A stretch of DNA of 64,000 nt. Origin: Malania oleifera. Lineage: Eukaryota; Streptophyta; Magnoliopsida; Santalales; Ximeniaceae. The notes under the pieces were generated by a model. The model was not told the origin of the DNA and did no database searches. It worked only from the letters and a program-made list of their open reading frames with translations. Shown here piece after piece: positions 10,618 through 22,158 of this stretch. The DNA lies in the NCBI RefSeq assembly GCF_029873635.1, contig NC_080417.1, positions 25,492,182 through 25,556,181 on the forward strand. The letters are read 5' to 3'. Both the position numbers and the translations under genes were made by a program. Numbering within the stretch: position 1 is the first letter of the stretch; each line of letters opens with the position of its first letter.

Positions 10618-12878
10618 TGTTGACCTTATTGGTCATGCCCGATTTTGATTATGACAAATACTCATTGTATCTAATGAGTGTTTGAGGTTTTGTGCAGGAA
10701 CTAAGAATGATAAGATCAAGATGTGCACAAAGTAAGAAAAGCTTGAAGACCAATTTATAATTCAGCATTGTAATATATTTATATTGGTTTGTAATAGTAA
10801 GTAGGTATTTGGTCTATAATAAGCTCACACACATCACATGTATGATTTACTACGTAAGCTCAAACAAACCATGAATGAGAAAATGACCATAGAAAGACCT
10901 TGGGGTTTTCCCTTCGGTCGACCGACACCGGACTTTTTCGGTGTCTTCAAATTGAACCCCAAGTGCCCCTAGGACACTCACACTTTCATATATATTTGTT
11001 AGGCACTTGAATAGGGCTTGTTTGTTTTAAAACGGAACCGAAATGCACACATGATGCACTTTCGGTCGACCAACCAAACCAGTACATTTTGTCCTGGTCG
11101 ACCAAAACCGGTCCGGGTCAACTGTTGACCAAGGCCCTAGTCGACCGAGCCCTTACAGTTCATTTGACCATGATCGACCAAACCACCTGGGAGTCAACAT
11201 TTTGACTTCTTGGTCAACCGACCACTTTTTGTACTCCAATTACCTGGTCGATCGTAGGGCCCTCGGGAGAATTTTCAGCGGTCTGGTCGACCGAGCCAGC
11301 CAGTTCAAAATGGCCTAGTCAATCGAACCTCAGAAATTTGGAAAATCGCCTTGCCTCGGTCGACCGACCACTCAGTTCAAATTACCCCTGGTCGACCGTA
11401 CCACTTGAGTCCTGGTTGACCGAGACATTTCTGGTTGACCGGACCTCTCGGGTTGCCCTGATTTTTTACTACAGTTAATATTTTTTAAATAGGGTTAAAA
11501 TGCTTTAAACATCATTAAACTTTCTTAATAATACCCAATAGGTCCCCAACGGTTATATTTTCTCCCATGTCTATATATATGAGTTCATTTGAGAAAATTA
11601 ATAAAGATTAGCCACTTTGATTAGGAAGAATTTTCTGAAAAATAAAAACCCTATTCTACTCATTTTTGGGCCTCATTCACTCAAGCTTGCCTTCTATCAT
11701 TGCCTACATCATTTGTAAGTGGATTGACTGTGTTTGAATAGGTTTGCTCTCCTTATTTTGTTTGCTTGGCACGATTTTATTAGAGAGCAAAACCTAAAGA
11801 TTCTTAGGGGACTTTGTTGATAAGTCTATCCTAAGAAGACCTTATTAGATCTTCTAAGCTTGCATCTTCATTGTAATATCCTGAGAAGACCTTATAGTAT
11901 TTTGTTTGCAAAATCTTTTTAAAATCATTTTCAAATATCTAGTGTGCTTTGTATTGATAAATATATTTGAAGAGATATTTGTTTATGAGATAGTGGTCTT
12001 TGTTGCAATATTCTTTCACTTATATATTATTTGCTGAAAACAAAGATTACGCATCTTTTGCAAACCTCACTCATATTTCATTTGATACTCATATGCTTGA
12101 AATATCCTGCTGATTGAAATACTTGAGACTAGACATCTTTGTGTAAACTTATTTATTGAACATATCTTGTGATACAAAGACTGTTTGTTTGTCACTTTCA
12201 CGTACACATTACACTGATAGAAAATACCTTTGAGAGTTGAACCATTTAGACCACATTGAGCTTACATATTATTTCATATTGTGGTGTATGTTATCGTGCG
12301 CATCTGGGTACATATCTACTTTACTCGAAAGCACAATCACTATACCATTTGATTGTAATACACTTTGGTTGTAATTCCAGGCATGGGCCTGAAGAGGGAG
12401 ACTAGCCCTACAATAGTCCCGGATTGGCTTAGACCCGGTTAGGAAAGTTAGGTGCATCGTCCTGTTAAGGTGTGTAGGTTGAGGTCAGCCCCGCTAATTG
12501 ACCTGGTTAAGGTTGAGGTTAGCCCTGTGTTAATTTGACCTGGTTATAAACGGTGCCACTCAACCCTTAAGTGAGCTATTAGTGGAATCCTCCAGCTTGC
12601 GAGCTAGAGGCGGGGACGGAGGCACAGTTGGCCGAACCCCGATAACATATCATGTGTTTGCTTATATTTCTGCATTTTATATTTACCGCACATGTATGTC
12701 ATGGGTGAATGATGCGTATGACTTAATTTCCACATTATATCTATCTACGCGTTTGGAAATTGTATAGACTGATTCTAGGTTGTGTATATACTGTTGTTGC
12801 ATAGATCAACCTAAGTGAAAAAGTCTTAAAATTCCAATTCACCCCCCCCCCCCTCTTGGGAATACACCAATTCTAACA
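10618..12878 (+). mobile_element. Solo LTR of a SIRE-like Copia element
   Basis: It starts TGTTGACCTTATTGG, runs into TTTTGATTATGACAAA (a common start of SIRE-type LTRs) and ends CACCAATTCTAACA. The target duplication is GGCTA (10613-10617) and AGCTA (12879-12883), one mismatch. There is a U3 motif array at 10914-11455, a TATA box at 11572-11579 and a C-rich U5 block (TTCACCCCCC...CTCTTGGG) near 12839-12860. No interior remains, so this is the product of recombination between two LTRs. It lies within the Athila-like element. Confidence 0.85.
10914..11455 (+). promoter_or_regulatory. U3 motif array, GGTCGACCGA type
   Basis: About 14 copies of TGGTCGACCGA and close variants (TGGTCGATCG, GGTTGACCGA, GGTCAACCGACC) fill the region and end about 115 bases before the TATA box. 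The hairpin AGTCAACATTTTGACTT is shared with the array at 3763-4215. Most variants differ by C-to-T or G-to-A, as expected from decay of methylated CpG. Confidence 0.6.
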
Positions 12879-12883
12879 AGCTA

Positions 12884-13585
12884 TATTATGTGAAACTATG
12901 CACAAATAACTCACTACTTTGTTAGTGAGCATAATAAGTTCATATAATTGATAAGCCTATGCATGTAACATCTAGGTAATATAAGAGTATGTAAAGAGTA
13001 TAATAGATGTAAACATGGCATAAAATACCCAGTTTTCACAAAAATATTTTAAAAAGGTGTCATTATTGTGCTTTGAAATATGCTATGTAGTGGTTTCCTA
13101 TCCCTTACCCCCAACTTAAAACTTCAGTGTCCTCACTGAAGTGTGGAAAGAAAGAACCTAGGAATCATGGGAGAAGAAACACGACATGGTGCAATAAAAA
13201 TCAACTAGAGTACTTGCATAAGTAAGAAACATAAAATCCAAACATCGCATGCAATAATACACTGAAACACAAAAGACATGGAGATACCAAAAACACCATG
13301 TATTTTCATTTATATTCATAGGCAGTACAATGTATATAGATCATCAAGAGAACAGGTACAACCCTTCCAAAAGCATGGTGATGTGCATGACAAAAGAAAA
13401 TATAAAGAAGAGAAAAGAAACGAAAGAAAGAAAGAAAGAAAGAAAGAAGACAATATATACATAGAGAGCACATCAATATAAAATCCCAAGAACTAGCCCT
13501 AGCCTAATATGAGTTAATAGCACCCCCAACTTACCTATGACCTGCTCTAAAGACCCTAAACAATATATGCTCTACAATGTAAAAC
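12884..13585 (-). other. Noncoding interior of the Athila-like element
   Basis: No gene motif was recognised. A (GAAA)n microsatellite lies at about 13421-13449. This is the stretch downstream of gag-protease, where an autonomous relative would carry pol. Confidence 0.5.
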
Positions 13586-16500
13586 CTACGAACTCAAAGG
13601 AGAAAGAACAATAAGAAATACAATTAGGTTACCTCCCAGAAGCGCTAAGTTTACCATCTTCAGCCGAACGTAATAAATGCTCAGGTCGAACTCACCCAGG
13701 TTCAAAGGAAGGGCATCTTCCACCATTACCTCCTTAAACCACTGTTTGCTTACCCATAGTCTTCCCTTTAAGCTGGATACCATGGCATCAATAGTAAAGA
13801 TTTGCTCATATGGGTCCTCCAAACAAGATATGGAGAGGCCATCAAGCTGAAGTATGTCCTCTAGAGGGCCCCTCCACAGAATTAAGGAAGCCACTTCCTC
13901 AACACATTTATCAATCATGTCAACTTCCATAGCTTGGACCTTATCTGGTGGATGTTGGGAAGTAGGCAAGGGCTTCAACTCAAGTAATGGTGGGGCCTCG
14001 ATAGGAGGACATGTTGGAACACTAGAGAGAGTAGGAAGATTTTTGAACCTAACTTTATAGGGCCTTTTCTCTAGGTTAGGGGCTGACTCACCAATAGTAG
14101 AGACACACACACACGAGTCCTCCAAACTTGAAGTAGAAGACCGATCAACCAGAGGCCTTTCCTCAAGGGGATTTTTCAAAAGAGTCGAAAGAGCATCCTT
14201 CCCAACACACTCGTTAATAATGTCTACATCTTCACATGAGGCATCATATGATGGGTGTTGGGGGGGGGGGGCGCATGAAACACATTCAGTCAGAGCTACA
14301 TGTCGCCGAAGGATATATCCATAACACTGGTCCTACACTGGATGCATGCATTAGCTATGGCTAAGAATGGGCGACCCAGAAGGACCGGAATCTGTTTCTT
14401 AGTTGGGTCGGAAGGCTCCATGTCTAAAACAATGAAATCAATGGGGTAAAAGAACCTATCGACCTTTACTAGGACATCCTCGAAACCACCCCGAGGGTTT
14501 TCTTACAGATTGGTCTGCTAACCTCAAGGTGACTGAGGTGGGTTTAAGTTCTCCCAAACCAAATTGTTTGTAAACTGAGCAAGGAAGTAGGTTCACACTT
14601 GCTCCCGAATTTAAAAGGGCCCTATCAATTGTATAATTTCCAATTACACAAAAGATGGTGGTAGTGCCAGGGTTTGTAAGTTTGGGGAAAGTAGCACCTG
14701 AAAGGATTGAGCTCACATTCTTGGTCAATCTGACTCTTTTGTTCAAGTGCACCTTAGATTTGCTCTTTTGGATGCACTGGTATTTGAGGAACTTAGCATA
14801 AGAAGGCACCTTCTTGATGATATCTAAGAGAGGAAGGTTGATCTTTACTTGCCGTAATATGTCCATGATGGATGTAGTATTGATTTGCTTCTTAGATTTA
14901 AAAGGTGCCTGAAGGGCTGCAGGGTATGGCACTGGAGGGACATAATGGGGTAGTATTCCTTCAGCAGTGGGAACGAAAATCTCAGGGTTGCTCACCGATC
15001 TAGAGGAGGAGGTGATACAATGTTCAACATTGGATTCTGCCCTTATTTTCTCCTTACCCTTACCCGTGATCAACTTCTCCTTGGCTCTATTGGGTACCAT
15101 CCTACCACTCTGAAGAGTGGTCACTACTTGGGCCAGCTCATGATGCAATGCAAGTCCAGTGTCCAGTGCACATTCTACCCCATATTGACCCTTAGGGTTC
15201 ACGAAAGGCTGGCTTAGCAACTTACCCTCATCTTTCCTACTCAGAGAAGTGGCTAGTTGCCCCGTTGTGGCTTCTAACTCGACAATAGATTTGGAACAAG
15301 AGTGGAGTAGTTTCCAGTTTACTTGGCAATTAAACTCTATGCCCTTGGGGTTTTCAACACCGTCTCCTAGAAGGGATCATACATAGGTTGAGGAGAAGAT
15401 GGTCGTTGAAAAGATGATGGTGTCGGGGCAGTAACAGAATGATTTTGAAAGTTCTGATATGGGCGAGGGGGTAGAGCATTGGGTGATATTTGAGGTCTTT
15501 GGGTTTGAAAACTTGGAGCTTGTGGTATTTAGAAGAAGTTGGAATGTTGCCACCACCCAGAATTGTACGTATTGGAGTAGGGGTCATTTGGCGGCCTATC
15601 GTACCAATTATGGGTAGAATTAACTTCTTCCTACACAAGCTTAGGCTGGGAAGGCACATATGGGTAATTGTAGAATGTATGTGAGGGGTTCAAGAAGACG
15701 ACACACACCTTTGCACATGTCATAGGTTGCAATTGTTGTCCTAAGGAAAACAACCGATCTAAGTTTTGAACTATAGTGTGCAGGGTGGGTGCTAGGTCAT
15801 AGCCTATGGCGAACTCATAAAATCCTCTAGATTTGGAAGTGGACGGTTTGGAGGGTCTATGAGCAGCAACATTTTGCTGAAGAGAATTCTCGACGAGGTT
15901 CTCGAAGAGAACCCATGCCTCATTCTCTTGCTTGGCAAGGAGAGTATTTCCACATGATGTATCTATCATGGACCTATCACATTCAGCTAACCCTTCATAG
16001 AAGGTCAGAACCAATTACCACTTAGGGACCTGATGGTGTGGGCATTGACGTAGTAGGTCCCTAAGGCTCCCAAATCACAAAAAATAGTTCCCTACCCATT
16101 TGTGAGAAACTAGTGATGGCTCTCCTAAGCTGGTTAGTCTTCCCAATTGGGAAGTACTTTTTCAAGAACTTGTGTTGCATGGTGGCCCAGTTGGTCACCA
16201 AGTTCAGATCTAAGGATGTCAGCCAATATTTGACCTTATCCTTTACAGAGAATGGGAAAAGCCTAAGGCGGAGAGTATCATCATCAAAATTGTGAATACG
16301 GATGGTGGAACAAATCTCGAGGAACTCATCTAGATGCTTATAAGGATTTTCATTTGAATCTCATAAAAAGTGGGAAGCATCGAGATGAAAGAAGTTTTGA
16401 TCTCAAATTGAGCTGCCTTGACATCTGGATATCGGATGCAAGACGGCGAGGTGTATGCACTAAGTACAAAGTAGTCCCTAAGAGGCCTAAGTGGTTGCTC

Positions 16501-16760
16501 CACCACCACAGGTTGGCGGGGAGCTTGGGGTTCCAGCATTTGAATAGTGGGAACTAGGGGATGTTCAACCATTACTTTAAGTTTAGAAGACTCTACAAAC
16601 TCATGATTTGAAGTGGGTTTCCTAAGGGACCTACGTGATCTCTCAATCTTGGGGTTTATCGGAACTAACTCGGGATCCAGAGAGTGCAAACCTAGTATAC
16701 ACACTTGAAGCACACAGAATCAATACTTCAGAGTATCAAAACAAATAAAACAAAAATTAA
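13586..16760 (-). pseudogene. Athila-like gag-protease, decayed
   Basis: Minus-strand fragments in several frames follow the order of a Gypsy gag-protease. The Gag start is at 16713-16330 (a YFVLSAYTSPSCIRYP segment). A following Gag core, readable in another frame, contains HKFLKKYFPIGKTNQLRR. A second Gag part at 16014-15631 has TFYEGL and a glutamine-rich tail. The Gag C terminus and aspartic protease are at 15220-14456, with PSYAKFLKYQC and the active-site region ALLNSGASVNLLPCSVYK. In other copies of this family the catalytic triplet reads DSG; here it is NSG, so the catalytic Asp is lost. ILGRPFLA-like residues follow (VLLGRPFLAIANACIQC), then a tail at 14179-13586 with PPLLELKPLP. Several frameshifts and stops make it non-functional. 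The position right after the primer site fits gag. Confidence 0.75.
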
Positions 16761-16845
16761 TAAAGATAAAAGAAAAGGAGAGCAAAGAGAAAAAACAAAG
16801 CTATAACATGCTAAAATAGAAATTGGCTAATAACCGTGACTTAAT

Positions 16846-16862
16846 CCCTAGCAACGACGCCA
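16846..16862 (-). promoter_or_regulatory. Primer binding site of the Athila-like element
   Basis: On the minus strand it reads TGGCGTCGTTGCTAGGG, five bases inside the 5' LTR end. It is similar to the tRNA-Asp primer site of Athila-type retrotransposons, with two or three mismatches. Confidence 0.75.
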
Positions 16863-16867
16863 AAATT

Positions 16868-18373
16868 TGGTAGGCTCGCCAAGACTTGGGTCCTTAACTA
16901 CCAAAAATAATATTTATAAAACCTAATTTAATCCCAAGTTTAGTAGAAAGTGAGGAAGTCGGGTATCGATCTACGAGGATTAGAGTGCAGTTATCAACCT
17001 TTTCCAGATTAGTTTATTAAAGCTTTGTATAAAAAGAAGTGTAAATGTGGGATTTTTGTGGTGTTTCTAACAACTAATGGAAAGCATGTAAAATCTAAAG
17101 TACCCTACTCCTACAAAGCGATGCTTCGACTTGAATCAGATACTGGACATCTTGCCTCTAACTACAGTCCACTAGCTATCCATAGAAGTACTAAACTGAG
17201 AATCTCAGGCCAAGCGGGAGAGGGTCATTCGAGGGCACAAGGTAGTAAGGGTGCACCAACCATCCAGAGCATGGTCGAAAACCGGAGTATACCTTGTCTG
17301 GTAAAGACTGTAGTAGTGCTTATCCTTATCTGCAATCTTTCATTAGAATCAAAGCAGTAAATGAAAGCGATTAAAAGAAAGAATATAAATAAAATCAGTA
17401 AATTGAAAGCATGTAAAAATCATCCCTTGATATTCGAGTTGTCTTTCATAAAAAACTGTCCCTGCAACGGAATGATCGTCTAATCTAGTTGGAAAATACA
17501 AAAGCGTTGCTGGTTGTCACAGGCCGTCGAGCACCTCTTGCACAATCCAGAACTGATATTGAAATCTAATCCAACTAATGTACATTGGCTCTCCATGGTG
17601 TTCTAGGTCTATCACTAACCTAAAATCAGCCAAAGAGGAACCCCTAAAACATATTCGTAGCTAATATTTATACCCATTAGGGTTTACAAGGTTTGAATTT
17701 CGAAATAGGAAAGTTTAGCACAAAATCTCGTGCAGAAGATCGTTGTTGGAGACCAGGTCGCACCCCAGTTTTTACCAGTCGAGCTACAGGTCGAGATGTT
17801 GATTGAGATCTAGACTTGGTCACCCCTCAAGGTCTTGCTAGTTGAGCACTTGGTCGAGACTCTCAGTATTTCAATCTTCAGTTCAGCTCAGGAACTCGAC
17901 TTGGTCACCCCTCAAGGTCTTCCTGGTTGAGCACTTGGTCAAGACTCTCGGTATTCATGGGCTCAATAAGTTTTAGTATCTCGACTTGGTTGCCCTTGAG
18001 GGTCACATAGCCAAACTCTTGGTCGAACCTCGCAGCATTTTTTCTTCAGTCTGAACCTTGGAGTCTGCAACTTTTGCCCTGGTCACCCCTTGCATTAGCT
18101 GGTCGCACCACATGAACTAATAAAGTCTTTTTCTCTTTTATGTGTGTTGAGGCATTAGGAGTTTGGCTAGACAACTGTTTTGAGCTTTAAGTATCCTAAA
18201 TACTCCTTTGGCTTCTCGTATTGCTTAACTCCTCGGTTTTAACCTCTTTTTCCTGAAACACGAACAAACCTTGCATAACTCCTAAATATGATAACAAAGG
18301 CCATATACATAATAAAAGAAGACAAAACAAAGGTAAATGAGGACCTAAAATCATGCATTTTAGGGACTCATCA
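16868..18373 (-). repeat. 5' LTR of the Athila-like element
   Basis: Partner of 7719-9215. It has a TATAAATA box on the minus strand at 17665-17672 and the TGGTCGAG motif array at 17757-18105. The array contains a tandem duplication of about 100 bases built on TTGGTCACCCCTCAAGG and GAGCACTTGGTCGAGAC. The end CATCA abuts CCACC of the host TRIM. Confidence 0.8.
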
Positions 18374-18879
18374 CCACCCATGGGCTCCTCCAGTACTAAC
18401 AAGTGGTATCATCGCTTACGAATCGTAACTCTGGGTAAGCGACATCATAAAAAATCGAGACGTGAAGCTAATTCTCCTGATGTGCTAACAGTTGGAGGAT
18501 CAAGTGTGTGGTTGAGGCCAATAAGGATCATCTAGGGTGGGATGGATCCGAATAAGGTCAAGACGTGGGAGGTAGGATTGGTTCGGAGGTATGTGGAATA
18601 CAATTCGAGGCACGTAAGGTGCTAGTGGTAAGATCAACTTGAGCAACTGTTGGGGAATTGGGCTTACTTCCATAAGGGAGATGATTTTCGTTCAAAAGGG
18701 AGTGGTTAGAACTCACAATTGAAGGGGAGATTTTTGAGAATTTCACTTATGAGTTTGTCCCACATTGGAAAAATTGAGTGGATGATGGATGCTTATATAC
18801 ATGGTTTGGCCCAAGACCCAATAGGCTTAAGCTTTGGGGTCAAGTTAGTGTTCATCCATGTGTATCAAGTCCACCCATG

Positions 18880-20001
18880 TAGGGGTGAGCAAATGGTCGG
18901 TTCGACCAAATTCAGTTAATTAACCGAATTAACCAAAATTTTTGGTTAATGATTTCTGATAACCAAATCGACCGAACAAAGGAAGCTCACCGAATTGAAC
19001 CCGATCGAATTACCTTTTCGGGTAATTTGGTTATCCGAAAAAATTTGAAATTAATTATTAAAAACAGAATATAATTATAAATTTTTTTTTACCAATTTCA
19101 GCTTAATTAAGCATCTCATCTATTAATTTTATTAATAAAAAGGATATTTTGGTATTAAACTATAAGAGTAGAATTTATACCGTTACCAACAAGCAGCTCC
19201 TATTCTCACCAACTCTTAAAAATATGCTCAGTATGCCCCATTTCAACTTAATTAAGCAGCTCCTAATTCTCAAGAAAAAAAAATTCCTTATTGAAACCAT
19301 GGCTCAAAGGTTCCTAATTCTGAAGCATGTAGGAATTCCAACTGATGGGTGGTATAAACTATAAAGGACAATCTTTTGAAACAAAAGTTGCATTAGACAT
19401 TTCTACAAGACAAATACAATGTAGTTCCATTTAAATATGGCTAACAAAATTCAAGGTGATGTGGCATCAATCCAGTTGAACCCTTTGCTTTTGCCCTCCA
19501 CTTAAATTCATCCCTCTCTCCCCCACTGCACTTAAATCTCCGTCTGCCCATGTCTTAATGTCCTAGTTCAAAGCACATGCTTCTAGAACATCCCAATAGA
19601 AGGCCTTGTTCATTTCCTTGCCAAACAAAACATTCTCTCTAATAGTTCCTGTTTGAATCCAAGAACTCTGATCCATAAACCTTATAATGCTGCCCATAAA
19701 TTTTGGGTATTTCACCCAAAATACTACAAAGTAAGCTTGATTTACCCGAGCATATTGAACCACAAATTGCAATCTTCTATCCTTTAATAATTTTCATCTT
19801 CTCAGTAATCTTGATTGTGGGTATGCAATTGGAATCACTAGAATCACTAATTATTAATTCTGTTAACCGAATTAAAATTCATATTAATTGAACCGATAAC
19901 CGATTAACCAAAAATTGGTAAAATCGTAACCGAACCGAATCGACCGAAATTAGTTGATTAATTCAGTTAATTTGTGTTTCCCCGAATTATGCTCACCCCT
20001 A
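18880..20001. mobile_element. Non-autonomous hAT element carrying a host gene fragment
   Basis: Perfect 12-base terminal inverted repeats TAGGGGTGAGCA / TGCTCACCCCTA are flanked by a perfect 8-base duplication CACCCATG (18872-18879 and 20002-20009), which is the hAT signature. Subterminal zones rich in GGTTAAT, CCGAAC and GACCGAA repeats are typical of plant hAT MITEs. No transposase is encoded. The centre (19467-19700, minus) holds an ABCC-transporter-like fragment, making this a gene-capturing (Pack-type) element. It is inserted in the right LTR of the TRIM. Confidence 0.9.
19467..19700 (-). pseudogene. Captured ABCC (MRP-type) transporter exon fragment
   Basis: In one minus-strand frame the DNA encodes [17 protein letters not shown], then KEMNKAFYWDVLEACALN, a TAG stop, then [17 protein letters not shown] and [13 protein letters not shown]. 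This matches the stretch of a plant ABCC transporter between the Q-loop (the Gln of QSSW) and the ABC signature LSGGQ, including the linking ERG. The stop replaces what is usually Gln, consistent with CAG or CAA to TAG. The Walker A and Walker B regions are absent. The frame then ends at TGA (19467-19469). It cannot make a transporter. It lies wholly inside the hAT element, so it was probably captured by it. Confidence 0.85.
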
Positions 20002-20033
20002 CACCCATGGGCTCCTCTAGTGCTAACATTATG

Positions 20034-21144
20034 GATACTTTCACCCCCTTTGAACCTATTAACCATCATGAGCACCACCAAATGCTCTTGGTTATGGTAC
20101 ACTTGCTTTTTTATATTCCACCTTATACAAGGCATTACCGAGAGCAAGAATCATATTCATCTTGGCAATAACCTTACTCACCTTGTGCCATAGTGCTTCT
20201 TCCATGCCCCAAAAATCTTCCAATATTCATCAATGGTACCTTCCTATTTTTAGGGTCCCTCCAATACATTGGCGCATTTTTTGTTAATTAAATTGGGTCA
20301 CCTTTATAGCTACGTACATTGTTTATGGTCTTGATGTGCACCTCCAATCCATCAAATTTCTCCGTAGTACTTTACGACATAATTCTCCCATCAATGCTTC
20401 ACATAATATTACTTTTCAAAGGCAATATAATCCCAAAGCTATTAACCAAACTCTAATACTTATTGTCATGGACCCAAAAATTTTACATTGTGTGTAAGGT
20501 TATACAGTTCTAGTTGTAGCACAAAACATAACTAGTTAATCAAAACATCCATAAGCAAGTTTGGCTCATGAAACTAGTTCACTGCCATCTTTATGGAGAT
20601 CCACCATCTGCATTTGACCAACCATAATTATTTTTAACGAGTTAAAGAGGCTAAAAACTAGATTAAAAAAAAAAGTGCTTCTTTGAATAATTCAAAAGTA
20701 AGTTTCAAGTGTTCAAGTTCTCATGTTTTTCTTTAAATTTTTTACATGAGTCAAGCATATATAGATTCTAAATTTGATTCACCAACATACTCCAAAAAAA
20801 ATTATGGGATTTATTCGAGTTTTCAATCTAATATGTAGTGGGTTATGTCAATCCAATCACTACATGACACAAAAGGTTACATTCAGGTGTGCAAGGAGTT
20901 TTTTAATTACTATAGTTATCTACATTTAGGCATTGGTTTTTGATTCATTTTATTAATAATTTCTATAGCTATCTAGAGTGCACTTTGTTCTCTAATAATT
21001 GATTATTTTACATGACTAAATTTTAATTTTCTTAATAAATGTGAAACCAATTTTTATTTTTTAAAAAAGAATTAATATCTTTGTGGTTAATTTTGTTGGA
21101 TGTTTTTTAGAGAATAAAATCGAAAGGAAGTGTGTTGCATAGGT
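20034..21144. other. Spacer between TRIM and Copia element
   Basis: No gene family motif was recognised on either strand. Short minus-strand frames near 19950-20200 have no supporting motif. The DNA is moderately AT-rich and ends at the Copia target site TCTTT (21145-21149). Confidence 0.5.
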
Positions 21145-21149
21145 TCTTT

Positions 21150-21522
21150 TGTTAAAGATTAAACTTGAGAACAGTGGGACGGTGGCAGCAAAAATTTGAC
21201 TGCAGAAGCTTCATCAACCGGCAGCCCACCTCCATTGAAGTTAAGCAAGATTTGGCCACCAACCTTACCAAACCAGCCACAATCGTTGAAGTTTAAATTC
21301 CCACCATTGTTGATTATTTGGTTTCTGTAATTGCTATAAATAGGTGAGTATGTGTGCATTATAAGTGTGGTATGTTGAGAGTTGAAAGCCAGTGAGTGAG
21401 CGAGAGATTTTGTTGTTTGAATTCCTCTGTATTATTTTTCAGATTGAAATATACTTGTTTGGTATTTATCCTCACTGAGTTTCAGTCACATCCAGTGACT
21501 GAGTGTTCCTCTCCACCCATCA
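21150..21522 (+). repeat. 5' LTR of the Copia element
   Basis: It runs from TGTTAAAG to CACCCATCA. A TATA box TATAAATA is at 21335-21342. Unlike most LTRs in this window it has no CpG-motif array upstream of the TATA box. Confidence 0.9.
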
Positions 21523-21523
21523 G

Positions 21524-21535
21524 TGGTATCAGAGC
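21524..21535 (+). promoter_or_regulatory. Primer binding site, tRNA-Met type
   Basis: TGGTATCAGAGC, one base after the LTR end, complementary to the 3' end of initiator tRNA-Met, the usual Copia primer. Confidence 0.9.
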
Positions 21536-22158
21536 GTCCAGGTACGCCGGAATTCGCCAAACAGAGGCGAACAGAGGAGAAATTCAATTTTCTTCTCAGT
21601 TTTGAAGTTGCTCCAAATACCAAATTAAGCCTGCCATTGTGCAATTAGACTCGAGACGATTCCAACGGTGGAAACTACGTCTCAAACGGACACTGGGAGA
21701 GTCTACACGCGCTACCACGCGCCTCCCACGAAGACAGCGCTCTTCCCACGCGCTGCACGCGCCGACGAAGACTCTGGCAGACGGCGACACGCGCCTCACG
21801 CTCCCGCACGCGTCTTCTTCGCCCGATTGGCGAGATCCGACCCGGAAATCGACCCGCAACCCGGATCTGTACTCGAGATTTGACTCGCATCCGACCCGCT
21901 CACAGCAATGACACGCGGCACGTCCAGAGAACGCCACGTGGCGTAACGAAAAAATTAACGCCGTTAAGCGGCCGTTAAGTTAAACCGGTTAGTTTAAAAA
22001 TTCACCAGAATTTTCCTATAGCCGGTTCGGTGATTTTTAGACCGGTTCTTTGCAAACCAAAACCGGTTCCTAAGGTTTTTCAATCTTCTGAATTTATTGG
22101 TGGCATTAGATTTACCAAAATCAGTCCTCATTTCTCTGTTTTTTATATATTGAATTTG
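21536..22158 (+). other. Copia leader with a GC-rich island
   Basis: This is the untranslated leader between primer site and gag. Bases 21640-21920 are strongly GC-rich, with many CGCG and ACGCGC runs, in sharp contrast to the AT-rich surroundings. Overlapping open frames on both strands here reflect base composition and carry no domain motif. Confidence 0.7.

Larger units (their letters stand above)
7719..18373 (-). mobile_element. Athila-like Gypsy element lacking RT and integrase
   Basis: Both LTRs are present (7719-9215 and 16868-18373). They begin TGATGAGTCCC and end GAGCCTACCA on the minus strand. The target duplication is CCACT/CCACC. The primer site TGGCGTCGTTGCTAGGG resembles the tRNA-Asp site used by Athila-type elements. 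Gag-protease lies at 13586-16760. No reverse transcriptase, RNase H or integrase motif was found between 9216 and 13585, apart from the Copia solo LTR nested at 10618-12878. The element is therefore non-autonomous. It sits inside the left LTR of the TRIM. Confidence 0.8.
7575..20028 (+). mobile_element. TRIM element, split by nested insertions
   Basis: A perfect 5-base duplication TTATG lies at 7570-7574 and 20029-20033. The left LTR starts TGTTGAGAATTCC at 7575, is broken at 7713-7718 by the Athila-like element and resumes at 18379, ending CTAACA at 18401. A tRNA-Met type primer site TGGTATCATCGC follows at 18404. The interior is only about 330 bases and noncoding. The right LTR starts near 18732 after a purine-rich stretch, is broken at 18880-20001 by a hAT element and ends TGCTAACA at 20028. 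Without the insertions the element is about 0.7 kb, with LTRs of about 170 bases and no genes, which defines a TRIM. Confidence 0.8.

Noticed and set aside
19950-20200. Frames of 65-79 codons crossing the TRIM/hAT edge
   Set aside because: They run across a transposon boundary, so they cannot be an old gene.
21596-21937. Overlapping open frames of 70-113 codons on both strands in the Copia leader
   Set aside because: They arise from the GC-rich composition. No domain motif is present and they lie between the primer site and Gag.
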